Positions 32,752 to 41,037 of a stretch of 44,354 nucleotides of DNA are shown one piece after another (the stretch's first letter is position 1; every line of letters begins with the position of its first letter). Location of the stretch: the NCBI GenBank assembly GCA_015711795.1, contig JACVJC010000003.1:1-44354 (forward strand). Direction: 5' to 3'. Below the pieces are notes generated by a model. The model saw only the letters and a program-made list of their open reading frames with translations, did not search any database and was not told the origin of the DNA. Position numbers and translations under genes: made by a program. Source of the stretch: Candidatus Geothermocultor quzhuomuensis (GTDB lineage: Bacteria; Actinomycetota; Aquicultoria; Geothermocultorales; Geothermocultoraceae).

Positions 32752-34082
32752 AAGAAAAAGTCAAAAAAGCTCTTGAGAAAGTCCTTCAATTTTCCCATGC
32801 TCAACAAACAGAAGTCCTAATTTACTACTCATCGTCTCAAGTTACTCGTTTTGCTAATAATACTATTCATCAAAATGTGGCAGAAGAAAATGTTAATGTT
32901 AGTGTCAGAGTAATTGAAGATAAAAGGATAGGTCATGCTTCATCAAATAACTTAAAAGATAAAAGCTTAAAAGAAGTAGTAGAAAAAGCAACTCAAAATG
33001 CCAAGTTTGCTCCAAGAGATCCCCACTTTTACTCTTTGCCTCAAAAAGAAATTCCTCGAGATGATATCGTCACCTTTTTTCCTGAAACTGCTGCCTCTTC
33101 ACCTGAAAAAAAAGCTAATGATATTGAGAAGATAATTAAACTTGCTCTTAAAGAAAAACTTATTGCCTCTGGTGCCTATCGCACCATTACTAGTGTCCTT
33201 GGTGTTGCCAACTCGCTCGGAATTAAATCGATTCAAGATTTCACCAAAGTTTCTTTAAATCTTGTTATTATGTCTGATACCAGCTCTGGTTTTAGTAGCT
33301 TTGTCGGAGAAAATATTTCATTGTTAGATGGAAAAAAATTAGCTCAATCAGCCATTAAAAAAGCTCTAGAGAGTAAAAAGCCAATTAAAATTGAGCCTGG
33401 TCAATATGATGTCATCTTAGAGCCTGACGCTGTCTCTAACATGCTTGCCTTCCTCGCTTACGCTGGCTTAGGAGCTCTTTCGGTTCAAGAAGGAAGAAGT
33501 TTTCTCTGTGGAAAATTTGGCCAAAAAATAATGAATGAAAATATTACCATTTGGGACGATGGGTTAGCACCAGAAACACTCAAATTACCTTTTGATTTTG
33601 AAGGGGTTCCCAAAAAGAAAATAGTCTTAATTGAAAAGGGAATAGCTAAAAGAGTAGTTTACGATAGCTATACTGCTCATAAAGAAAAGATAAAGTCAAC
33701 TGGTCACGCCTTACCTTATCCTAATTCAGTTGGTCCCCTTCCTTTAAATCTTTTTATGAAGGAAGGAGAAGCAAGCCTTGAAGAAATGATTGCCTCAACC
33801 GATAAAGGACTCCTCATTACAAGATTTCACTATACCAATCTTGAAAACCCAACATTAACTATCCTAACTGGTATGACCCGAGATGGAACTTTTTTAATTG
33901 AAAAGGGCAAGGTTACAAAGGGGGTTAAAAACTTAAGATTTACCCAAAGTATTCTTGAAGCTTTCTCTAATGTTAAAATGATTTCCAAAGAAAGAAGTCT
34001 TAAAGAAAATATGACTGGAGTAGCCTTTGTCCCTGCTCTAAAAATTAAAAATTTTAACTTTTCAGGAACAACTCAATTTTAA
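32748..34082 (+). CDS. tldE: TldE (PmbA) partner subunit of the TldD protease
   Basis: 444 aa. It shares the TldD fold but lacks the zinc site. DVILEPDAVSNMLAFLAYAG takes the position where TldD has its HExxxH region, and GLLITRFHYTNLENPTLTIL and GMTRDGTFLIEKGKV near the C-terminus are PmbA landmarks. The start ATG overlaps the tldD stop by 4 bp. A longer upstream extension would lie inside tldD in another frame and is not real. TldE lines the cavity of the heterodimer and is needed for activity. Confidence 0.95.
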   Translation: MKEKVKKALEKVLQFSHAQQTEVLIYYSSSQVTRFANNTIHQNVAEENVNVSVRVIEDKRIGHASSNNLKDKSLKEVVEKATQNAKFAPRDPHFYSLPQKEIPRDDIVTFFPETAASSPEKKANDIEKIIKLALKEKLIASGAYRTITSVLGVANSLGIKSIQDFTKVSLNLVIMSDTSSGFSSFVGENISLLDGKKLAQSAIKKALESKKPIKIEPGQYDVILEPDAVSNMLAFLAYAGLGALSVQEGRSFLCGKFGQKIMNENITIWDDGLAPETLKLPFDFEGVPKKKIVLIEKGIAKRVVYDSYTAHKEKIKSTGHALPYPNSVGPLPLNLFMKEGEASLEEMIASTDKGLLITRFHYTNLENPTLTILTGMTRDGTFLIEKGKVTKGVKNLRFTQSILEAFSNVKMISKERSLKENMTGVAFVPALKIKNFNFSGTTQF

Positions 34083-34092
34083 GAGGTAGAAA

Positions 34093-34683
34093 ATAGGGAA
34101 AAAAATATTTTACGATAAAATCTCAAAAAGTTACGACTTAAGGGCTGATTTATTAACCCTCGGTGAGTGGGGGAATTGGCTCTCTTTAACTCTTAATCGA
34201 GTTAAACCAGGAAAAATTTTAGATGTTGGTTGTGGCACAGGAACCCTTTTAAAAGAAGCTACCAAAAGAGGCTTTAAATGCTTTGGAGTTGATTCTTCCC
34301 TCAAAATGCTTAAAGAAGCCAAGATAAAACTTAAATTAAAAGCTCAATTGGCTGCAGGTGATATCGAAAAGCTGCCTTTTCAGAATGATTCATTTGATTT
34401 AGTAACTTCAACTGGTGTTCTCTCCAGTTTTACCAATCCAACCCCTGCTTTATCTGAAATAATCCGAGTCACCAGAAAAAATGGTCAGATTAAAATCCTT
34501 GATCTGGGGATGGTAAAAAAGAAAAGCTTTCGTTTAGGTCTTGTTCAAAAACTTTTTCTTTTAGCCAACGACCACATTCATGATTATCAAAAACTCTTTG
34601 CCCAACAAGGACAAAAATGCCAATCTAAGAAAGTAGGAATGGATGGAATTTTCCAGCTCTTTATAATAAAAGTGAAAAAATAA
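34093..34683 (+). pseudogene. SAM methyltransferase with apparent ATA start
   Basis: A frame read from 34093 gives 196 aa of a class I SAM methyltransferase: GKKIFYDKISKSYDLRADL at the start, motif I ILDVGCGTGTLLKEA, VDSSLKMLKEA, the motif II region GDIEKLPFQNDSFDLV and VTRKNGQIKILDLG. No ATG, GTG or TTG occurs between the upstream stop (34087) and an ATG at 34306, which would delete motif I. GAGGT (34083-34087) lies 5 bp before ATA at 34093, exactly where a start codon belongs. So the gene may use ATA, or it lost its start by a G-to-A change. It begins 10 bp after tldE. A function in modifying the TldDE peptide product is possible but unproven. It stops one base before the convergent V-ATPase D gene. 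Confidence 0.75.
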
Positions 34684-35304
34684 TTACTCACTGACCATTT
34701 CTTTAATTTTCATTAAGCGAGTACGCGATTCCCTATCTATCTCATCAAGCTTCATTGTAATAAAGTTTATCGTCTCTTCTAAAGAAGGAATTAGGATATA
34801 TTCTAAAGCATTAACCCGTCGACGAGTTTTTTCAATTTCTCTGGCTAAAACTTCAGCTGTTTTTTCGACTTGAGCTAGCTCTATTAAGAAAGAAAGAACC
34901 CTCTTTAAAAGAAAAAGAGCATCATCTAGAAGAGAAGGGGTTGTTGTGAGACTGTAGCAGTCAAAGGTCCCTTTAATAGAAAGGGTTAATTGAGGAATAG
35001 CTACATTTAAAATGAAATTTTTTTCAATGTCCACCCCAATCTCCATCCGAGGATAGGACAAAGCTTCTTCAATTACTCCTTTTGAACTCTCCGTTCTAAC
35101 TAAAGCAAAAAGCCTATAAGTTTCCACCAGCTCTTGTTCTACTTTTTCCCTGAGGTCAGCAATTTTTCGAACAATTGCCAAAAAATGCTTCATTAACTCA
35201 TCGAGTTTATCCTTCAAGAGCTTATAGCCTCTTCTTGCAATCTCCGTTCTTTTTTTGAGTTTTAAGAGTTCCATCCTATTAGGATTAACCTTTAAAATTG
35301 CCAT
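34684..35304 (-). CDS. atpD: V-type ATPase subunit D
   Basis: 206 aa, predicted as two long antiparallel helices (N-terminal KVNPNRMELLKLKKRTEIAR and C-terminal TRRRVNALEYILIPSLEETI), which make the rotor shaft of V/A-ATPases. RRRVNALEYILIP is the family signature. It is the last gene of the operon, 74 bp after atpB, the only notable gap in the run. A hairpin (35321-35354) lies in that gap. Ribosome site AGGGGAGAAG before the ATG. Confidence 0.95.
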   Translation of the reverse strand: MAILKVNPNRMELLKLKKRTEIARRGYKLLKDKLDELMKHFLAIVRKIADLREKVEQELVETYRLFALVRTESSKGVIEEALSYPRMEIGVDIEKNFILNVAIPQLTLSIKGTFDCYSLTTTPSLLDDALFLLKRVLSFLIELAQVEKTAEVLAREIEKTRRRVNALEYILIPSLEETINFITMKLDEIDRESRTRLMKIKEMVSE

Positions 35305-35320
35305 CTTCTCCCCTCATCTT

Positions 35321-35354
35321 AAGACTGAAGTCGAAAATTGCCATCTTTAGTCTT
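35321..35354 (-). repeat. Hairpin between atpB and atpD
   Basis: AAGACTGAAG (35321-35330) pairs with CTTTAGTCTT (35345-35354), one G-T pair, with a 14-base loop. No T run follows on the minus strand, so not a full terminator. It may reduce expression of subunit D relative to B, or stabilise the mRNA. Similar TTTAGTCTT / AGACTGAAG strings occur in other gaps (see findings). Confidence 0.45.
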
Positions 35355-35378
35355 GAGTCTTTACGTTAGTTAGCTGCT

Positions 35379-36761
35379 TTAACCACTACTTTTTTCTTTT
35401 AAATATTTTTTGATTTGTTCCTCAGAAACTCTTTTTAACTCCTCACGAGGTAAAATGGTGCAAAGATCCCAGCCTAATTCTAAAGTTTCCTCAATTGTTC
35501 GATTTTCATATTCACCTTGAGAAACAAATCTTTCTTCAAATTCATCAGCAAACTTGACAAACTTTTTATCGGTTTCAGTCAAAGCAGCTTCACCTAAAAT
35601 AATCATAAGCTCTCTAGCTTCCCGACCACGAGCATAAGCTGCGAACAGTTGGTTGGAAATTCCTGAATGGTCTTCTCTTGTCTTACCTTCACCAATGCCC
35701 TTTTCTTTTAAACGAGAAAGAGAAGGCAAAACATCAATGGGAGGATATATCCCTTTGCGATGAAGGTCGCGGCTTAAAATAATCTGCCCTTCGGTAATAT
35801 AACCAGTTAAGTCAGGTATAGGATGAGTTTTATCATCTTCAGGCATAGTTAAAACAGGAATTTGAGTAATCGAACCTTTCTTACCTTTAATCCTCCCCGC
35901 TCTTTCATAATTAGTCGCTAAATCGGTATAGAGATAGCCGGGATAACCACGCCTTCCTGGCACTTCCTTCCTCGCTGCAGAGATTTCCCTCAAAGCTTCA
36001 CAATAATAAGTCATATCAGTCAAAATAACTAAAACATGCATATCGAGCTTAAAAGCGAGATATTCAGCAGCGGTTAAAGCCATCTTAGGGGTGGCGATTC
36101 TTTCAATCGCAGGGTCATCGGCTAAATTGATGAAAAGAACTGCTCTTTCAATCGCTGCTGTTTGCTTAAACTCAGAGATAAAGTAGTCAGCCTCTTCAAA
36201 AGTTATCCCCATTGCTGAAAAGACAACCGCAAATTCCTCTTCCTTACCTAAAACAGTTGCTTGGCGAGCAATTTGAGCTGCTATTTGAGGATGAGGCAGC
36301 CCCGCTCCTGAAAAAATAGGAAGTTTTTGTCCCCTGACTAGAGGATTCATCCCATCAATTGCAGAAATACCTGTTTGAATAAAGTCAGTTGGGTAATCCC
36401 GAGCATAAGGATTAATAGCCGCACCATGAATATCTAAATATTCGTCAGCGATAATTTGAGGACCACCATCGATAGGGCGTCCAAGCCCATCAAAAACCCT
36501 CCCCAATATATCTCGCGAGACACCAAACTGAAGACTCTTTCCAACAAATCTTACCTTTGTTTGGGTTGTATTTATCCCTCTCGTTCCTTCAAATACCTGA
36601 ACAAGAGCATAATCACGAGAAATTTCGAGAACACTGCCTCGACTAGAAGAACCGTCAGGAAAATCCAGTTCAACTAGTTCACCATATTTAACTCCTTTAA
36701 CTCCCTCAACTAAAACAAGTGGGCCTACCACATCTTTAATTGTTAAATATTCCTTTAACAT
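35379..36761 (-). CDS. atpB: V-type ATPase subunit B (non-catalytic)
   Basis: 460 aa. Alternates with subunit A in the A3B3 ring and contributes to the nucleotide interfaces without hydrolysing ATP. The P-loop position holds [19 protein letters not shown], not a Walker A, as expected. GREGRELM-like and [30 protein letters not shown] segments are typical. The order A-B-D and a 7-bp overlap with atpA support the assignment. Complete and standard length. Confidence 0.97.
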   Translation of the reverse strand: MLKEYLTIKDVVGPLVLVEGVKGVKYGELVELDFPDGSSSRGSVLEISRDYALVQVFEGTRGINTTQTKVRFVGKSLQFGVSRDILGRVFDGLGRPIDGGPQIIADEYLDIHGAAINPYARDYPTDFIQTGISAIDGMNPLVRGQKLPIFSGAGLPHPQIAAQIARQATVLGKEEEFAVVFSAMGITFEEADYFISEFKQTAAIERAVLFINLADDPAIERIATPKMALTAAEYLAFKLDMHVLVILTDMTYYCEALREISAARKEVPGRRGYPGYLYTDLATNYERAGRIKGKKGSITQIPVLTMPEDDKTHPIPDLTGYITEGQIILSRDLHRKGIYPPIDVLPSLSRLKEKGIGEGKTREDHSGISNQLFAAYARGREARELMIILGEAALTETDKKFVKFADEFEERFVSQGEYENRTIEETLELGWDLCTILPREELKRVSEEQIKKYLKEKSSG

Positions 36762-38536
36762 CCTTGCCTCCCATTCTTCGTCCTGACCGCTTCGACTTGG
36801 AGTTCTTTCTCAACCTCTTTTTCGATTTTTTTAATTTCTTCTAACTTTTCTTCCGGAACAAATTTAGCTCTAGCTATTTTTTCCTTCACCTTAGCCTCCA
36901 GGATTTCATTTAATGGTTTTCCTTGCTGAAATGCTTTAAGAGAAAGTTGATAAAAATGAATAATTAACCTCAAAAGATAGTATTGCTTTTTTAAAGAGGT
37001 AAAGGAATCAAGCTCGTTAAAGGCATTTTGCTGAAGAAAATCCTCTCGAATTGACTTAGCTCCTTCCATTAAAATCCTTTCTTCAGGTGAAAGAGCATCA
37101 ATCCCTACCAATCTGACGATTTCCTTAAGCTCAGCTTCTCGCTGAAGTATCTTCATTGCTTCATCGTGTAAATTTTTATAGTCTTGGGCAACCTGTTCTC
37201 CCCAATATTCTTCAATCTTATCTAAATAAAGTGAATAGCTAATCAACCAGTTAATGGCAGGGAAATGCCTTTCATATGCGAGTCTGTCCTCAAGACCCCA
37301 AAAGACCTTAACAATCCTCAAGGTAGCTTGAACCACAGGTTCAGAAAGATCGCCACCGGGTGGAGAAACTGAACCAATAGCAGTTAATGTTCCTTCTCGA
37401 TTATCACTACCTAAACAAACAACTCGACCTGAACGTTCATAAAAGGCAGCTAGGCGTGAACCTAAGTAAGCTGGGTAACCTTCTTCACCAGGCATTTCCT
37501 CAAGCCTACCCGAAATTTCTCTTAAAGCCTCAGCCCACCTTGAAGTAGAATCAGCTTGAAGAGCAACATTATAACCCATATCCCTAAAGTATTCAGCTAA
37601 AGTTATCCCGGTATAAATAGAAGCTTCTCGAGCTGCCACTGGCATATTAGAGGTATTGGCAATTAAGATTGTCCGTTCCATTAAAGGTTTTCCTGTATAG
37701 GGATCAAGGAGTTGAGGAAGCTCAATTAAGACATCAGTCATTTCATTGCCTCTTTCTCCACAACCAATAAATACAACAATTTCTGCATCAGCCCACTTAG
37801 CTAGCTGATGTTGAATTACCGTTTTACCACTTCCAAAAGGTCCTGGAACGCAAGCAGTTCCCCCTTTAGCTATGGGAAAGAAAGTATCAATAACTCTTTG
37901 ACCAGTAATTAAAGGAGCATACGGAGCTAATTTCCTTTTATAGGGGCGAGCTTTTCTGACCGGCCATTGGTTAAGCATTTTTACCTCATGTTCTTTCCCT
38001 TCAAACTCTAAAATTGCTACCCTTTCCTCAACTGTAAAATCACCTTCAAAAATCTCTTTAACCGTTGCCTTTTGAAACTGAGGTGGAACCATTATTTTAT
38101 GCTTAATTATTGAAGTTTCCTCAACCTCACCTAAGAAATCCCCAGCAGTTACAGTATCGCCTTTTTTAACAAGAGGTTTGAAATGCCATTTTTTCTCTCT
38201 GTTAATGGCTGGTGCATCAACCCCTCTAATGACAAAATCTCCAGCTACACTTCGAATTACATCAAGGGGTCGCTGAATTCCATCGTAAATTGAAGAAAGT
38301 AACCCTGGTCCCAATTCAACGCTTAAAGGCTCACCTGTTGATAACACAGGGTCTTCTGGACCAAGTCCTGATGTCTCCTCATAAACTTGAATTGAAGCAA
38401 ACCCACCCCTAAGCTCAATTATCTCTCCGATTAGTTTTTCCTTGCCCACTCGAACCATATCATACATCTTGGCATTGGTTAGTCCTTCTGCAACTACGAG
38501 TGGGCCAGAAACTTTAACAATTTTTCCTAACTCCAT
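36755..38536 (-). CDS. atpA: V-type ATPase catalytic subunit A
   Basis: 593 aa. Walker A is GPFGSGKT (232-239). The long insertion of about residues 110-200 (non-homologous region, [13 protein letters not shown] ... [13 protein letters not shown]) separates it from F-type beta subunits. [17 protein letters not shown] and [20 protein letters not shown] are the catalytic and Walker B neighbourhoods. It hydrolyses or makes ATP in the soluble V1 head. Its ATG shares a base with the atpF stop. Confidence 0.97.
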   Translation of the reverse strand: MELGKIVKVSGPLVVAEGLTNAKMYDMVRVGKEKLIGEIIELRGGFASIQVYEETSGLGPEDPVLSTGEPLSVELGPGLLSSIYDGIQRPLDVIRSVAGDFVIRGVDAPAINREKKWHFKPLVKKGDTVTAGDFLGEVEETSIIKHKIMVPPQFQKATVKEIFEGDFTVEERVAILEFEGKEHEVKMLNQWPVRKARPYKRKLAPYAPLITGQRVIDTFFPIAKGGTACVPGPFGSGKTVIQHQLAKWADAEIVVFIGCGERGNEMTDVLIELPQLLDPYTGKPLMERTILIANTSNMPVAAREASIYTGITLAEYFRDMGYNVALQADSTSRWAEALREISGRLEEMPGEEGYPAYLGSRLAAFYERSGRVVCLGSDNREGTLTAIGSVSPPGGDLSEPVVQATLRIVKVFWGLEDRLAYERHFPAINWLISYSLYLDKIEEYWGEQVAQDYKNLHDEAMKILQREAELKEIVRLVGIDALSPEERILMEGAKSIREDFLQQNAFNELDSFTSLKKQYYLLRLIIHFYQLSLKAFQQGKPLNEILEAKVKEKIARAKFVPEEKLEEIKKIEKEVEKELQVEAVRTKNGRQGC

Positions 38537-38859
38537 TAAGTTCTCCCCTCTTTAGCTAAGATGTCAACTCCAACTGCCTTTTCAATAATTTTCCTTAATC
38601 TTGACTTAGCCAAACCTAATTGAACAGCTGCTGAAGGAATGATTAAAAAGACCGGTAAATCTTGATTCATCTTTTCTTCAACTAAATTTTTTAATTCTAA
38701 ATAAGCCTGTTCAGTAAGGAGAATGATAGCATAGTCATCAAAAGATATTTTCTCCCAAACCTTAAAGGTTTCTTCTCTTCCCATTATAAAGACATCTACT
38801 CCCAATGCTTTAAAACCAAGGGCACTTGTTTTATCACCAATTATGGCTATTTTACGCAT
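38536..38859 (-). CDS. atpF: V-type ATPase subunit F
   Basis: 107 aa, CheY-like fold. [26 protein letters not shown] is the conserved N-terminal strand-loop, and VFLIIPSAA follows. It binds subunit D on the central stalk and affects activity. It overlaps atpC by 8 bp and touches atpA by one base, so it is translated in series. Confidence 0.93.
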   Translation of the reverse strand: MRKIAIIGDKTSALGFKALGVDVFIMGREETFKVWEKISFDDYAIILLTEQAYLELKNLVEEKMNQDLPVFLIIPSAAVQLGLAKSRLRKIIEKAVGVDILAKEGRT

Positions 38860-39880
38860 ATAATTCTCGAATCCTCCCTCTCAATTTATCCTTGGGCACT
38901 TTCTCTATCCGCCCTATCAAAATTAATCTCAAGATATTTACCTCATTCTCCTTGGCTATTACATAGCCTATCAAAGGCTCAATCCCAATTGCGATAAGCT
39001 TTGCCTTCTTAGCAAACTCTAAAATAAAATCATCAGCCAGTTTATCAAAAAAATCAAGGTCAACCTTCCCATAGCTGATAATATTTAGTAAAATTTTTCG
39101 GTAAGGAGTAGCTTCAAATAAGCTAATTAAGGCATCTAATGGTTCGTGAAATATTTCTAAAAGATTTTCCTTTTTAACTTGCCCATTTTCTAAGAAAGCT
39201 TTCTCAAGAAAATCTCTTCCCCGCTTCAACTTCTTTGCTCTTAGAAAAATCTTTAAATTAGCCAAGTCTATCATCATTTTAACTATATTTTCCAGGTAAT
39301 CATTCTTGAGAAAGGAGGCGATGGAAAACAATTCTTCAAATAAAGCTTGGTCTAAAATTATATCTATTTCTTGAGGGTCATTTTTCTCTTCAAATTGCTT
39401 TATTGCTTTGATGGTTGGGGTCTTATATGGTTCAGGTATTTCTTGGTAGTTTCCTTTTTTAATTAAATTTCTTAGCTCTTCTACCTCAAGAAAACCAAGT
39501 TGGGAAAAAGGGTCATCAGGAAGTTCCTGAAGGTATTTTTCCTTAATCATTGCTTTGATATTTTGAAAATCATATTTAAGCTGAAAAAACTGAAGAGCCT
39601 TTTCATCGGGGCAAACTTCTGAAAGAAATAAAAAAACTTTCTTTAAATAGTTCTCAAGAGCTTCTTCTACCTCGCTAAATGTCTTTACATCCTCCAAAAA
39701 CTCACCATAACCAGTCTCAGCTAGAATTCTAAGTTGCTCCTCTAAGTCATCTGCTTCAACCAATCTTTCAAGTTGATGACAAGAAAGAAGTTTAGTTTCC
39801 AAAACTTTAACTCTCCCTACCCCAACACCATATTTAATTGGTTCAATAAACTGGCGAAATGATAACAAATGTTTCACCAA
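38852..39880 (-). CDS. atpC: V-type ATPase subunit C (d)
   Basis: 342 aa, three-fold pseudo-symmetric helical protein that couples the D-F shaft to the K ring. The N-terminal FRQFIEPIKYGVGVGRVKVLE and ILAETGYGEFLEDVKTF are family-like. LIGYVIAKENEVNILRLILIGR near the C-terminus is the best-conserved block (IGYxxxKExExxNLRxIxxGK). The start is a TTG or the next codon GTG (39877), directly after the atpE stop, with a weak ribosome site. Confidence 0.92.
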   Translation of the reverse strand: MVKHLLSFRQFIEPIKYGVGVGRVKVLETKLLSCHQLERLVEADDLEEQLRILAETGYGEFLEDVKTFSEVEEALENYLKKVFLFLSEVCPDEKALQFFQLKYDFQNIKAMIKEKYLQELPDDPFSQLGFLEVEELRNLIKKGNYQEIPEPYKTPTIKAIKQFEEKNDPQEIDIILDQALFEELFSIASFLKNDYLENIVKMMIDLANLKIFLRAKKLKRGRDFLEKAFLENGQVKKENLLEIFHEPLDALISLFEATPYRKILLNIISYGKVDLDFFDKLADDFILEFAKKAKLIAIGIEPLIGYVIAKENEVNILRLILIGRIEKVPKDKLRGRIRELYA

Positions 39881-40477
39881 CTAAGTAAGTAAAATTTTGA
39901 GAACCTCGCTTTCAATCTCACCTTTTAAATCTTCCAAGAAAGTTGAGAGAGAACAGTTAGTCTCTACTCTCCCCGACCTTAAAATAAAACCACCTTTTAT
40001 TTCTCTTGACTCTAAAGATAATTTAATTTTGCCCTCTTTCCCTTTCTTAACTAACTCGGCATTAACCTCCCTCAAAAAATCTTCATTAAAGTACTTTCTC
40101 TCTGAAGGAGAAGTGATTATCTCTTCAGTCCCTAAAGAAATTGCCTTGTGAAGTAGCTTTTTCATTAAAAAAAGATATTCCTTATCAGGTAAGTTAAGAA
40201 TTTTTTCCCAAGCACTCTTAAAAACTTCTTCCAAAATCTTTCTTTTTTCAGCTAGTACCTCATCCCGAGCAGCTAGTCTCGCCAAAGCGGTGATTCTCTT
40301 TGCCTCTTCTATCGCTTCCCTTTTTGCCTTTTGAATGATTTGGAGGGAAAGGCTTTTGGCTTCTTTTTCTCCTTCATCCGTTATTAGCTTTGCTTTTGCC
40401 CTTGCTTCTTTTTTTAGCTCTTCTGCTTCCTTTTTAGCGTCTTGGATAATGCGCTCGGTTATCTTTTCAATTGGCAT
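39881..40477 (-). CDS. atpE: V-type ATPase subunit E
   Basis: 198 aa. The first half is a charged coiled coil (IQDAKKEAEELKKEARAKAK) and the second half an alpha/beta head. Together with subunit H/G it forms the peripheral stator stalk. I chose ATG 40477 because AGGGGG lies just before it. A GTG four codons upstream would place the ribosome site inside the gene. The stop codon is directly followed by atpC. Confidence 0.92.
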   Translation of the reverse strand: MPIEKITERIIQDAKKEAEELKKEARAKAKLITDEGEKEAKSLSLQIIQKAKREAIEEAKRITALARLAARDEVLAEKRKILEEVFKSAWEKILNLPDKEYLFLMKKLLHKAISLGTEEIITSPSERKYFNEDFLREVNAELVKKGKEGKIKLSLESREIKGGFILRSGRVETNCSLSTFLEDLKGEIESEVLKILLT

Positions 40478-40521
40478 TTTCCCCCTCACACTTTTACTAA
40501 TTTTCCATGTTACACTTGCTT

Positions 40522-41022
40522 TTAACCCATTCCTGCTTTGACCGAAAGCAAAAGTAAAATAGTGGCAATTAGCGAGAGTACGGCGTAAGTTTCAACCAAA
40601 GCTGGTAGAATTAGAGCTTTGCCTGCTTCTTCCGTTCGCTTAGCAATCATTGGAGCAGCGCCGACTGAGGTCAAGCCCTGGTAGATTGCTGAGACGCAGC
40701 AGTTAAAAGCAACTGGCATACAAGCAAGAAATACTTGAAACCCAACGACTGTTGGAAGTTTAGGACCGCTTCCGCCCAGCAAGCCAAAAAAGACAGTTAC
40801 CAAGACAGCGGTGATGAAACCATAAATCCCTTGCGTTCCTGGAATACCAACTAATGGCAACATTGGACCAAACTTATCTGGGTCCTCAGTGATAATTCCC
40901 CCAGCAACATTGGCAATATAAGTAATTCCAATAGCTGAACCAATGCCACCCCCGATACAGGCAGCTGCTGCTCCTAACAAAGCCCAGTGAAAACCAGATA
41001 GTGCATTTATAAAGCTTTCCAT
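40522..41022 (-). CDS. atpK: V-type ATPase membrane rotor subunit K, Na+-type
   Basis: 166 aa, four membrane helices (two fused hairpins), as in Enterococcus hirae NtpK. The residues that bind Na+ there have counterparts: I60-P-G-T63-Q64 (from L61-P-G-T64-Q65), Q115 in SAIYQGL (Q110) and E144 in LVETYAVL (E139). The T-Q pair plus the second Q is characteristic of Na+-translocating rings. The first hairpin lacks a carboxylate, so one ion is carried per four helices. It therefore probably pumps Na+, but this is inferred from motif identity. AAGGAGGAG precedes the ATG, 15 bp after the atpI stop. Confidence 0.94.
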   Translation of the reverse strand: MESFINALSGFHWALLGAAAACIGGGIGSAIGITYIANVAGGIITEDPDKFGPMLPLVGIPGTQGIYGFITAVLVTVFFGLLGGSGPKLPTVVGFQVFLACMPVAFNCCVSAIYQGLTSVGAAPMIAKRTEEAGKALILPALVETYAVLSLIATILLLLSVKAGMG

Positions 41023-41037
41023 TCTCTCCTCCTTTCG

